Source: Lineus longissimus (taxonomy: Eukaryota; Nemertea; Pilidiophora; Heteronemertea; Lineidae). Taken from it: DNA of 60,000 nt. Positions 21,601-30,284 of the stretch are shown here, in pieces. The stretch lies in contig NC_088321.1 in the NCBI RefSeq assembly GCF_910592395.1, positions 6,202,001 through 6,262,000 on the forward strand, in the 5' to 3' direction. Positions within the stretch are counted from its first letter, which is position 1. Every line of letters starts with the position of its first letter. Made by a program: the position numbers and the translations under genes. The notes under the pieces are model-generated. The model made no database searches and was not told the origin of the DNA. It saw only the letters and a program-made list of their open reading frames with translations.

Positions 21601-24157
21601 GTCTTTGCTGAAGGTTTCTGATGTCAAAATATTGCCCAAAAGAAACGCGCTACCTTTTGGAATTGACAATATGCATTAGTTAGCCCTAAAGGAGGAATCA
21701 GCGGCTGAAATGGACTTACAGTAGAACCTCTCTATTAAGGACACCCTCGGGACTTCAGGGAGACGCAGGAGCTAAAGGGTTAAAAAACAAAAAGAGAAAT
21801 TTTATGGGTTTTTGCCACAGGCCGCTAACCCCAGCGCGGTTGTCTGGCCCCCTGGTTCAGCCTGGTGCCTCATGACCTGCTCATAGTAAGTAGCTGGAAA
21901 GTCCCGAATGACCTACCTTTTCCTCTTTCCCACACAACTGTATCACGCCCACCGGGCCATGGAGAACTAAGGCAACACTGTGAAACTTCTTATTGAGCAG
22001 GAATTGGCCTATTAAACCTGTAAGAGAAGGGAGCTGAGGTTAACATGTGTTTTGAATACTTTGTACATTTTGGGGATTCTTTTTCCTGCTGTTTTGTATG
22101 ACGTCATTTCCTTTGATACATCATTATGTCGCCGTCTTTGTGGTTATCTCCGTTACGTATTTTGGTTGGGTTAACGCCATTTTTAGAATCATTCGCAGAC
22201 GTCAGTCCTGTTTTCCTTTATAACATGAAAATCGCACTCTTAGGTATGATTACAGTAGAACCTCTCTATTAAGAACACCCTTGGGACTGCAAATTACTGT
22301 CCTTAATAAAGAGGTGTCCTGATTAGAGGTCAAATTGAATGGAAACAGCCAATTTGGGACCAAAACTAGTGTCCTTAATAGAGAGGTGTCCACTGTACTT
22401 TCCTTTCAATTTCTCTTTGATTTGTTGGTAATGTTCATCCGCAATACCATATTTATTTCATTGCCTCATGTCTGTATATTTGTTTTTGCAGAACGTGTTT
22501 TTATCATAATAAATCAAGAACGTTTACTCTTTCACTGCCAATAACGTTTTAAAACGTTACTGAAAATAGGTCGCTAAATTGCCAATAACGTTTCTGAACG
22601 TTATCTCAGTGTTTCCATCTACTCATCAAAAAGTAAACCAAACTATTGATTCTATGTTGATTTAAACCTCCCGCCATGTCTTCCGAAGTGTTCTCGGAAG
22701 GATTCGGCTCAATCTCGTCCCCAGGAAGTGGGTATTTCGAGTCAGGTGAATTGGTGAAGATAGACCAATTTAGCCCCCTCCCCCCCAAATCCTCATCCTT
22801 CTGACTCTCAATAAGTCCTTCTGAGACTGTTATCTCGAGGCGATGGAGTGGAACCATCTCGAGTCCTTCTGACACCTTATAGTGGTGCGCTATTCTCAAC
22901 CATCATTACCCTTCCTTTTCATGCTATTGCTAATTCCAACCATGACACTTCCCTCTCATAGTCATACATGCTAGAGCTATCTCTAACCATGACGATGTCT
23001 CGAACTTATATTGCAAAAACGTCACTTAAGGCAGTAGGGCATTCTGTAGAGACATAATGTTCTTGATTTTACTTCAAATTACAGTAGAACCTCCCTTAGC
23101 GGACACCTCCCTATTAAGGACAACCTCTCTATTAAGGACACTAGTTTTGGTCCCAAATTGGTTGTTTCCATTCAATTTGACCTCTCTAATCAGGACACTT
23201 CTATTAAGGACAGCACTTGTCAGTCCCGAGGGTGTCCTTAGTAGTGAGGTTCTACTGTCATGAGTTTTTGGTGCCTAACCTACCTATCAAACCATCAAAA
23301 GTCGATGTCTCGAACTTATATTGCAAAAACGTCACTTGAGGCAGTAGGGCATTCTGTAGAGACATAATGTTCTTTATCTTACTTGAAACCACCAGTAACC
23401 GCGGTGGAAAATCGGCGCGGCTTCCCTGACGATCGTACTTCAGCGACCGCAATCGCGATAACACAACCTCGGCATGCTCATTATCATAAATGCCCTGATC
23501 GCTATGCTGTCCGTTGGAATCGCTGCGCTGACGACGCGGGCTCACAAACACCGCCCCGCCATCAGAATAACTCCTCGTGTGTTCCTTGACTAACTTTTCT
23601 TTCTGATTTCTCGCCGCAGTCTGTCCGCTTACAGGACGCTCTTTGCCAATATTTTCCGAGTCCGGCTCAGACTTATTTTTCCCGTGTTCCGTATTCGTCT
23701 GATTATTGCCACCCTTACGATCCGCGCTGTTCTGCTGTTCAATCTCTCCCTGCACGGATATATTCGTGCGTCGGTCCGCCTCTGCTTCCCGACCGAGTCT
23801 CTCGCGTTCCTGAATCGTTTCGTCGCGAGCATTGTCCACATCCTGATCACCACTCGTGCAGTCACCCGCCCCATTCCTTGGCACCTCCTCCTCAGGATTC
23901 CTCCGAGTCCGACCTTTCTTCTCACCACTACCGACTGAATCCACCGCTTTCTCGCACTTTGAAATCGGCTCACTCCCCGCCTCCTTTGATTTCACCCGCT
24001 CCGTTTTTCCTCGATTTTCCGAATACCCACTTTCACCGTCTTTGGTGTTAACTCTGGAACCACTGGAATGCCCATGTCTTCGCTTCTTCTCTTTTGATCT
24101 ATTCTGGGATTGCTCTGGTGGTCCAGGCCCACCTGTAACATCCCTGGAGTCTGCCAT
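3657..24157 (-). CDS. DUF4347-like domain / NEK8-NEK9-type serine/threonine kinase fusion, 11 exons (3' end beyond exon 11 uncertain)
   Basis: Exons in transcript order: 23284-24157, 21917-22017, 17897-18076, 16314-16378, 15904-16007, 13357-13472, 12043-12146, 10493-10612, 8448-8589, 7423-7551, 3657-3782. All are GT-AG and every phase fits, giving 687 codons with no stop. The start is the first ATG after an in-frame stop about 90 nt upstream. Residues 1-245 are charged and disordered. Residues 253-400 match the DUF4347 pattern: a LLVVSSKI strand, [10 protein letters not shown] with His311, and [10 protein letters not shown] with Cys364 (candidate dyad). The kinase covers 433-685: P-loop GKGAYG 440-445, Lys462, Glu480, HRDMKTAN with Asp556 and Asn561, DFG 574-576, SPE 599-601, and [12 protein letters not shown] as in NEK8. 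All catalytic residues are present, so it should be active. No RCC1 repeats were found, unlike NEK8/9. Exon 11 ends in phase 0 with a donor, so further exons are expected to the left. Confidence 0.88.
4220..4283. repeat. 26-bp perfect palindromic arms with 12-nt loop
   Basis: Arms 4220-4245 (core GACTGTGCTTTAAGAGAGAC) and 4258-4283 are perfect reverse complements around AGGCATGGCGCC. A second copy of the loop plus right arm lies at 4600-4640. It sits in a repeat-derived intron segment of the kinase gene. Confidence 0.85.
4788..6915. repeat. Dispersed repeat segment with internal direct duplications
   Basis: About 135 bp at 4788-4930 (GCACGCCTGTCATGGTCAGC to CATCGTAGTGAAATCGT) recurs at 6780-6915. 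The segment around TGTGCCTGTAATGTCAATGA occurs at 5538 and 5901, each about 180-300 bp from copies of GGTGAGAGACCCCTAT (5253 and 5729). The ORFs over these copies show no domain I recognise. Probably remnants of one mobile-element family. Confidence 0.55.
7846..8440. repeat. Minisatellite, about 60-bp units, abutting the donor of kinase exon 9
   Basis: About ten units each contain GGAAAGCTCTCAATGAGCAC and a TGGTACCATTTG segment. Read on the minus strand, each unit has AAATGGTACCATCAGAAAG, which resembles the true exon 9 junction AAATG|GTGAGTCTC...AGAAAG at 8448. The array therefore looks as if it grew from a unit spanning the junction, with the donor later decaying in the copies. Confidence 0.8.
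9215..9615 (+). mobile_element. tRNA-derived SINE copy (decayed head)
   Basis: A box B-like GGGTTTGATCCC with a degenerate box A region is followed by a body shared with the copies near 31131 and 32101 (TGAACCGGCGTGGCTTTCGA, GTGAGAAACATGAGTAGCTT). It ends in GGAGGAGGAATACTCC. Intronic in the kinase gene. Confidence 0.65.
10690..11275 (+). repeat. SINE/LINE-tail-type repeat with three tandem partial units
   Basis: Three units of about 125 bp share ATAGCGCT, TCTAACTGGTTTCAGTCGCT and CAAAGCGCTTCACATTATTA. A longer tail ends in GTGCCTTGCTCAAGGACACA, a motif common in CR1/L2-related repeats of aquatic animals. A second trace of that tail is near 51290. No coding. Confidence 0.6.
11479..11717. mobile_element. 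CAGTRGAACCTC TIR element, full copy
   Basis: It starts TACAGTGGAACCTCCCTTAG and ends GAGAGGTTCTACTGTG. The interior has TTGGTTGTTTCCATTCGATT, alternating CTCTCTATTAAGGACA units, and their inverse. This family is non-coding and the most abundant in the window. Confidence 0.8.
11780..12084. repeat. Duplicated 3' half of kinase exon 7 with its splice donor, flanking a TIR-element fragment
   Basis: 11843-11884 copies 12043-12084 (the last 42 nt of exon 7) almost perfectly, and 11837-11842 copies its GTAAGT donor, 200 bp away in the intron. Between the two copies is TIR-element sequence. The copy has no acceptor of its own, so it should not be an exon, but it carries an intact 5' splice site. Confidence 0.85.
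12212..12627. mobile_element. CAGTRGAACCTC TIR element, internally triplicated copy
   Basis: Three copies of a unit of about 73-90 bp (AAGTACAGTAGAACCTC to ATTATATCAGAAATTGCAC) precede a full inverted end that finishes in AAGGTTCCACTGTA. Located in the intron between kinase exons 6 and 7. Confidence 0.75.
12879..12950 (-). mobile_element. tRNA-like SINE head (minus strand)
   Basis: On the minus strand there is TGGCGCAGTGG (box A-like) and GGTTCAATTCC (box B) at tRNA spacing. The putative acceptor ends do not pair well, so it is read as a SINE head or tRNA pseudogene rather than a functional tRNA. Confidence 0.5.
13614..14100. repeat. Minisatellite, units of about 62 bp (some with an extra 28 bp)
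   Basis: About seven units contain GAAAGAGGAAGGTTTTAAAG, GGAAGCTATGGGAATGATTC and CCCATTCGACCAACAGTTAC. Two units carry an extra internal GGAAGCTATGGAAGGTTTTA step. Intronic, between kinase exons 5 and 6. Confidence 0.85.
15410..15700. repeat. Minisatellite, units of about 61 bp
   Basis: About five units each contain GCAGAATGTATGGTGATCGC, ACTGATGACGACCTAGGT and GCAATGTG. Intronic, about 200 bp from kinase exon 5. Both open frames across it are repeat by-products. Confidence 0.8.
16064..16284. mobile_element. CAGTRGAACCTC TIR element copy between kinase exons 4 and 5
   Basis: Head-to-head ends (GAGAGGTTCTACTGCAGTAG at the junction near 16090) are followed by the CTTAATAGAGAGGTGTCC interior and a right end GGAGGTTCTACTATA. 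It sits in a 306-bp intron that is mostly this element. Confidence 0.75.
16519..16708. mobile_element. MITE with 36-bp TIRs and TA target duplication
   Basis: Left end TGTGACCCGTTCCAGCAAAA, continuing ACCAGTCGCATGTCGC, is inverted at the right end (TGTGACCTGTTCTAGCAAAA). TA flanks both sides (16517-16518, 16709-16710), as expected for Tc1/mariner-type insertion. It is inserted into an older repeat whose uninterrupted relatives lie near 27600-27720 and 28080-28230. A decayed fragment of the same TIR is at about 10340-10370. Confidence 0.75.
17340..17467. mobile_element. Partial CAGTRGAACCTC TIR element
   Basis: ACAATGGAACATCTCTAAGC, then the diagnostic TTGGTCATTTTCACTCAATT interior and CACCTCTCTATACTT. 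The right TIR is missing, so this is a truncated or diverged copy. Confidence 0.6.
18115..21605. repeat. Satellite-like array, about 28 units of about 125 bp
   Basis: Unit markers are CATCATTTTCAATGTTGTCA, GTGGACTGGTTATCACTGGC, AACCAGTTCATTGTTAAGGT and CAGGTCAGTGCAGGGT. Units are 90-98% alike, and variants (GTTACGG versus GTTAAGG, CTACCGAG versus CTACCCAG) recur in blocks, pointing to higher-order duplication. It fills most of the intron between kinase exons 2 and 3 and ends about 40 bp from the exon 3 acceptor. Confidence 0.92.
22251..22398. mobile_element. CAGTRGAACCTC TIR element copy
   Basis: TACAGTAGAACCTCTCTATT at the left, the GAAACAGCCAATTTGGGACC interior, and right end GAGAGGTGTCCACTGTAC. 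Intronic in the kinase gene. Confidence 0.75.
22531..22605. repeat. Paired AACGTT palindromes
   Basis: An 18-bp perfect palindrome TAACGTTTTAAAACGTTA (22542-22559) is followed about 40 bp later by ATAACGTT-TCTG-AACGTTAT. Both are preceded by TGCCAATAACGTT, so they are two copies of one small inverted unit. Role unknown; possibly a MITE terminus. Confidence 0.7.
22993..23382. repeat. Direct duplication of the 3' part of kinase exon 1, flanking a TIR element
   Basis: 22993-23072 copies 23303-23382 (about 80 nt of exon 1 encoding the first strand of the DUF4347-like domain) at high identity, 310 bp apart. Between them lies a full CAGTRGAACCTC element (23080-23259). The copy is in intron 1 and is non-coding as it stands. 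It lacks the true donor sequence. Confidence 0.85.
23080..23259. mobile_element. CAGTRGAACCTC TIR element, full copy
   Basis: TACAGTAGAACCTCCCTTAG at the left, the GGTTGTTTCCATTCAATTTG interior, and a right end GAGGTTCTACTGT. It sits between the two copies of the exon 1 fragment. Confidence 0.8.
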
Positions 24158-25109
24158 GTTGATGACAACGGCGTTCCAGGACTTGGCTTTTGCTTTGTTT
24201 GTTAAGGACGGCACAAGTGTCAGGTCATCAGAGTTGCATGCTCACGTCAGCAGTGTCCTAGAGATTCTGAAGGAACAATCATATTCAATTAGCCTACAAT
24301 TATGTACAATCATGTTAATCACATCTCATCAACTATAATTTTAAAAGGTTACGTGTTCACCTGTGGTCCAGTTAAATAGAAATCCACTAATCACACAATG
24401 CTGTACTGCAGTTATGGCCAGAGCCCTCTATTAAAAACTGTGTACATAAAAGTGTACATTGTTGTTCATAAGTTTTGGTAAAAAAAGTACACCTTGGACC
24501 AATCAATCTGCACAAAATTTTATATGTGTCAAGAACAACCCTTTGCCAATAGCATAATAAAGTTTAAAAACATTCCAATACCGATTGCCTGAGAAAAAGA
24601 GATTTCCGTACACCATATCCATCAAAACGTCACTGACGCATTGATATGGCGCTGTCAAAATACAAGTTCTAAACTGACCAGTGAGACCACATTTTCTTAA
24701 ATATATTATCAAAAAGCATATTTCTGTGATGGCCTGACTCTGTAGATTAAGAATCAGCCACAGATTGAGAATTAATTCCACTTTGGTCCATCCCAGCCAT
24801 GTATTTACCACAACTTGACATTTTAATAAGCTCTATGTAACTGTGCACACTTCCGTTTGTGGATGAATACACGTCTCTGCCCTAGTATTATGAGTACAAA
24901 TTTGTTTAAACTTGGTATTCATAATATCTGTATATCAGTCTTCACAACGGCAATGTCGAAATTTATATTTAGTACGTATTTCCGGAATTAGACATTTTAA
25001 AATTTTAACCTGTAAGCAGCGTAGTTTTTTATTTGTTAACCGCGTCATATCGTGTAATTGATTAGATTACACATCCTCATCTAACAGCCGCTTCGTCTTG
25101 CATGCTGTA

Positions 25110-25605
25110 GCCATGATTCAGCTCAAAAGCCATGATTCAGCTCAAAAGCTCAAAAGCCATGATTCAGCTCAAAAGCTCAAAAACCATGATTCAGCTCAAA
25201 AGCTCAAAAACCATGATTCAGCTCAAAAGCTCAAAAGCCATGATTCAGCTCAAAAGCTCAAAAGCCATGATTCAGCTCAAAAGCTCAAAAGCCATGATTC
25301 AGCTCAAAAGCTCAAAAGCCATGATTCAGCTCAAAAGCTCAAAAGCCATGATTCAGCTCAAAAGCTCAAAAGCCATGATTCAGCTCAAAAGCTCAAAAGC
25401 CATGATTCAGCTCAAAAGCTCAAAAGCCATGATTCAGCTCAAAAGCTCAAAAGCCATGATTCAGCTCAAAAGCTCAAAAGCCATGATTCAGCTCAAAAGC
25501 TCAAAAGCCATGATTCAGCTCAAAAGCTCAAAAGCCATGATTCAGCTCAAAAGCTCAAAAACCATGATTCAGCTCAAAAGCCATGATTCAGCTCAAAAAC
25601 TGGTG
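25110..25605. repeat. Minisatellite, 27-bp unit x about 17
   Basis: The unit is CATGATTCAGCTCAAAAGCT plus CAAAAGC, nearly invariant. Because 27 is divisible by three, two overlapping frames stay open for 162 codons (repeats KSHDSAQKL and MIQLKSSKA). Nothing outside the array supports a gene. Confidence 0.93.
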
Positions 25606-25893
25606 CCAGTCGTGTTCTGAAACCAAACTACACTGCGCTGACGTTCTAAGGGGATTCCCCATCGAATTTCTGAGTGTTGCTTGGGCTTAGGTGAATCAAA
25701 AACATAGGACGCCATACAACGTCTTACGCAATGCACCTTCTTTAGGCCAAGACGTCTTATGGCGTCTTAATTACGCAGTTAACAATAACAGGTTAAATTC
25801 AATTACAAATTCCGAATTTTTAACAAACGGCGTAGCCTAGCTAGGCCTTAATTTAAGTCGATTAAAAAATAAAACAGGGATAGGACCGGAGCA

Positions 25894-26025
25894 ACTGCAG
25901 AATAGCCGGGACACTCTGTGCTAAATGATAGGAATGGTGTACATAAAGTACAGAGGAACAGAGTGTAGCCTAGGCCTACATCGTCCGAATGTAGAGCTAC
26001 TGTCCCGGCTATAGGCCATATAGGC
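25894..26025. mobile_element. Inverted-repeat element GCAGAATAGCCGGGACA, copy 1
   Basis: GCAGAATAGCCGGGACACTC at the left and ACTGTCCCGGCTATA at the right are inverted. The interior TGCTAAATGATAGGAATG recurs inverted in the copy at 27970-28093. Confidence 0.6.
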
Positions 26026-26219
26026 CCCTATAGGCCTACATTCACTTATTGACTAATTGAGACCTCTACTCTAGGCTTCGACATTTTTTCAAACTTAATC
26101 AATAACTCTGTGTGATTGAGAGTTTGACATGATGACTGGTGTGTGATTTAACTGTAATGAATGCGAAATGACTTTTTTGTAACTTTTTTGTTTTTCTTGG
26201 AATGCCATCTCAATTTTCC

Positions 26220-26388
26220 TTATGGTGTGTTCACACTGGATGCGAATTGAAACCGAATTCCGTAGAGCGCTCTCCGGAATACGAATTGGTTAATCCAGTT
26301 TCAGAACGGTCGCGTCACACTGGCCCGAATACGCATTCAAATCGGTTTAAAACGCGCCACACTCAATGCATACTAACGACGCGCCATC

Positions 26389-26422
<34 letters not shown>

Positions 26423-27131
26423 TATTAACCTCCCATATGGGGGAATAAAATTTACAAGTACAAAACATATAAGTGTATAATATCACAGTATCACACAGTC
26501 ATTATTAACAAGTTAAAATCGCGTAAGGTGCTTGACCATTTCCATCTCCCGGCCATGCCTATTGCCAAAGTTCGGGTCTAAGAGGAGTGTCCTCAGCGAG
26601 TCGACACCACCGTCGCTAAATGCGGAGAATCCCGGCCTCGCCCTCGAAAACGAGGCCAAAACCGGGGAAAACCCCGCCGCGACGATGTTGCTGACCAGTG
26701 TACCTTTGACCAACGAACCGGCGGCAACATACCTTGCCAGGAAATGTAAATGCAAGTCACCTGCAAGGGAATTGATTTTTCCCTATTCTATGGCATAACG
26801 AAAAACGATTTGAGTTAATGAGATCATATAAATACATCAGTTAACTAGTTCGGAGCACTAGTTCCCGCGGTCAAAGGTCACTTTCCATGCGCCGGGCGCA
26901 TGCGCAGTGCGATCGAAAACCTTAATTCGTATCAAGCGCGTCACACTTGAAATCTCAATACGGTTTCGTTGATTCGGATTAGCTGATTCGCATTCAATTC
27001 GGTTTAAGAACCGTGTTGGTTAAAGCGGATTGAGATCGGTATGAACCGAATTGAGTGTGACGCCCCAATACGTATCAACGTTTTAATTCGAATTCAATTC
27101 GTGTTAAAACCCCAGTGTGACCACGGCATTA
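26220..27131. mobile_element. TIR element (TTATGGTGTGTTCACACTGG ends) carrying a nested insertion
   Basis: Left end TTATGGTGTGTTCACACTGG; the reverse complement of the right end is TAATGCCGTGGTCACACTGG (16 of 20 identical). Subterminal CGAATTGAA and TCACACT motifs recur in both orientations. The interior is interrupted by the retrotransposon-like segment at about 26390-26800. Confidence 0.6.
26390..26800 (-). mobile_element. 5'-truncated non-LTR retrotransposon tail (probable)
   Basis: Read on the minus strand, a short C-terminal ORF is followed by CCCCCATATGGGAGGTTAAT and an (AAT)n tail (26391-26423). This is the layout of the 3' end of a LINE with a simple-repeat tail. The reverse transcriptase region is absent. 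It is nested in the element at 26220-27131. Family not assigned. Confidence 0.45.
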
Positions 27132-27969
27132 GATACGCCCAAAACATTTAATTTCTGGCGATATCTTTTGATGAAAAAACATATACTCTTTCTCTTCATT
27201 TGGTTATTCTCCAAAATTTCGTTCTCTAGAAGGTAAAATATTACAAAAGAAACCGAAAAATTTGTACCTGTCAAAGTTTGGCTTCCATCTTGTTTTTTAG
27301 TTCATAAAAAAATTCTGGGAGGCGCTCGCAGTGAAAGCCGACAGATGGTGCACAAGTGCACATCCGTTTTTTTCGGAGCTGGATTTGTTTATAAATTTCC
27401 TCCGCACTTCCGCTAGTTTTGTCGTTATTATTGGTCAGATTCTACTGAAAATTGTTTAATTGTATTCGTAAAGGTATACACTAATGACTTATGCCGAATA
27501 TATGTTGACATATGCGTGTATTTTGGCTTGATGACGATTTGAAAACGCCAAAATTACCAATCGTCCGATCGGCGAAACAGCGTCCACCACTCATCTCATG
27601 CACTGCACCAGCGTCCACCTGGTTTAAAATTGGCCTTCGTTTAAAATTCAGGCATAAAGTCATCAAAATAAAATTTAGTGGCCATAAACGTAATAAGTAC
27701 ACCATGAAACACATTTCCTGAAAATTTTTATGACATTTGGGTGTAAGACGGAGATGTTGTCTTACTCGGACTCTTATCTCTAAAATCACAGGGGCAGCTG
27801 GGCTCTGACCTCTGTATTGTCTATTGACACTATTGACTGTAGTCTGTTGTCAGTGTTGACCAGGTCCAGGAAGCCCTATCCAGTTCAAATCCAACACGGC
27901 CGCCGACAGGGTGGTGGACGCTGGTATATTTTAGACAACAACTCGCTAATCTAGCTAGCACCCAAATGG

Positions 27970-28093
27970 GCCTTTGTCTGCAGAATAGCCGGGACAGTAG
28001 TAGCTCTGTACATTATGTACACTCTGTCCCTCTGTACATTATGTACACATTCCTATCATTTAGCACAGAGTGTCCCTGCTATTCTGCAGTTGC
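27970..28093. mobile_element. Inverted-repeat element GCAGAATAGCCGGGACA, copy 2
   Basis: CTGCAGAATAGCCGGGACAG at the left and GTCCCTGCTATTCTGCAG at the right form clear TIRs. The interior has two TACATTATGTACAC motifs. Opposite in orientation to the copy at 25894. Confidence 0.7.
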
Positions 28094-28379
28094 TCACACA
28101 AATGTCATGAAACAATCAGGAAATGTGGAAAAATGAAAATGTCCTTATTTCATTTACTGATTTAGGGCCTATGACCATTAGATTTTATTTTGATGACTTT
28201 AATGCATTTAAACCTGGTGGAGGCTGTTAAGTAATAAGTTTGACCCAAAATTACAGCTGCTGACACCTGAGAATCTGAAATTGAAGTGAAACTCTTTTTT
28301 CTGTCTCTTTGGGAAGGTGTAAATGCTGATGGCGACTCTAATCTCACTCTGATAGAAGATCCGCCTTCTTGGATCAACA

Positions 28380-29560
28380 AAATCCAACTATTTTCACCCG
28401 AGAGATGTCAAACAATTTTGGCCTAAAACTTGATGATATAAGGCCTAATTGTCAACAAAATCCAACTATTTTCACGTGAGAGAGGTTCAACTATTTTGGC
28501 CTGAAACTTGATGATCAATATTAATTGTCAACAAAATCCAACTATTTTCACGTGAGAGAGGTTCAACTATTTTGGCCTAAAACTTGATGATCAATATTAA
28601 TCGTCAACAAAATCCAACTATTTTCGTGTGAGAGAGGTGAAACTATTTTGGCCTAAAACTTGATGATCAATATTAATCGTCAACAAAATCCAACTATTTT
28701 CACCTGAGGGTCAAACTATTTTGGCCTGAAACTTGATGATCAATATTAATTGTCAACAAAATCGAACTATTTTCACCCGAGAGATGTCAAACTATTTTGG
28801 CCTAAAACTTGATGATCAATATTAATCGTCAACAAAATCCAACTATTTTCACCTGAGGGGCAAACTATTTTGGCCTAAAACTTGATGATCAATATTAATC
28901 GTCAACAAAATCGAACTATTTTCACCCGAGAGATGTCAAACAATTTTGGCCTAAAACTTGGTGATAAGGCCTAATTGTCAACAAAATCCAACTATTTTCA
29001 CCCGAGAGAGGTGAAACTATTTTGGCCTAAAACTTGATGATCAATATTAATTGTCAACAAAATCCACCTATTTTCACCTGAGAGATGTCAAACTATTTTG
29101 GCCTAAAACTTGATGATCAATATTAATCGTCAACAAAATCGAACTATTTTCACCTGAGGGTCAAACTATTTTGGCCTGAAACTTGATGATCAATATTAAT
29201 TGTCAACAAAATCGAACTATTTTCACCCGAGAGATGTCAAACTATTTTGGCCTAAAACTTGGTGATAAGGCCTAATTGTCAACAAAATCCAACTATTTTC
29301 ACCTGAGGGTCAAACTATTTTGGCCTGAAACTTGATGATATTAACTGTCAACAAAATCCAACTATTTTCACCTGAGGGTCAAACTATTTTGGCCTGAAAC
29401 TTGATGATATTAACTGTCAACAAAATCCAACTATTTTCACCTGAGGGTCAAACTATTTTGGCCTGAAACTTGATGATCAATATTAATTGTCAACAAAATC
29501 CAACTATTTTCACCTGAGACTGAGAGGTCAAACTATTTTGACCTTAAACTTGATGATATT
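28380..29560. repeat. Minisatellite, units of about 76-88 bp, about 15 copies
   Basis: Units contain GTCAACAAAATCCAACTATT, TTCACCTGAG or TTCACCCGAGAGATG, CAAACTATTTTGGCCTAAAA and CTTGATGATCAATATTAA. There are length variants with and without AGAGAGGT and CAATATT. Non-coding. Confidence 0.9.
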
Positions 29561-29986
29561 AAGCTTTGCATTCTTAATCTTATATTGTTTCAGCACTTTT
29601 TAATTTGCATCAAATTACAATATTCGGCCATTATTTTGACGTTTTGAAATCTTTTTCGACCCTGTTTACATTGTCTTAGGAAAAGTATAGGCTTGACTAG
29701 TTTGGGGTGAGTCTCCACTCGCTTTTCAGAGAAAAGTGAGTCCCAAAGGTGAATTGTTATGACAGGAGGTGAATCCGCTCCTGGTGATTTCCATGAGACA
29801 GGTGAATCTATGACTGGTTCCCAACCTCAGGGATTTGCTGGACTGGCGAGTTCACGTCGAGTGCCTGAGGAGGGGGGTCCGGGCATAAACTTGATAGCTG
29901 CATTAAAACAATGAAATGTCAAATGAAGCCGGCGGCTATTTCTTGCACCGGTACGTCAGTACTAGATAAACTGTAAAACACATGGT

Positions 29987-30025
29987 AAACTTACACTGCC
30001 TGTGATTCACAGGCAGTGTAAGTTT
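29987..30025. repeat. 39-bp near-perfect palindrome upstream of GTF2E2
   Basis: 19-bp perfect arms (AAACTTACACTGCCTGTGA and its reverse complement) surround a single T. Located about 260 bp upstream of the GTF2E2 start codon. It could be a binding site, a mobile-element end or a cruciform. Confidence 0.85.
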
Positions 30026-30284
30026 GAAAAATAATGAATAATAAATTTCTGCCATTTTGAAAAGCACTTTTCACAGAAATTTATTTGCGCGAACCGTTTA
30101 TTGAGTCTTTGGCATGGGAACTGGTATTGAAACATCTCAGTTGTAATCTGTTGTTTTTGATATGTCATCCGATCTGAAGCGTATTCAGATCTCGATAATA
30201 ATTTTGGGCAAGTTGGGGTTCCTGGCCACAACTGTCAACCCAATGTTCGTCTAATCTTTTGATTTCACCACGTTCTTTTTCTAG

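Larger units (their letters stand above)
24158..30284. other. Intergenic region between the two divergent genes
   Basis: No coding exon is supportable. It must contain the promoters and 5' UTR exons of the kinase gene and GTF2E2, but no TATA box or CpG island stands out. 24215-25080 shows nothing beyond a diverged copy (24890-24980) of a repeat also seen at 13065-13160. The rest is minisatellites and transposon fragments, listed separately. Confidence 0.6.

Noticed and set aside
22606-22899. 97-codon minus-strand ORF between kinase exons 1 and 2
   Set aside because: Exons 1 and 2 join perfectly without it, it has no splice sites in phase, and no recognised domain.
23856-24338. 160-codon plus-strand ORF
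   Set aside because: It is the antisense shadow of kinase exon 1; its composition mirrors the charged minus-strand product.
25098-25620. Two overlapping 162-codon open frames (KSHDSAQKL and MIQLKSSKA repeats)
   Set aside because: They exist because the minisatellite unit is 27 bp. There is no non-repeat coding sequence on either side.
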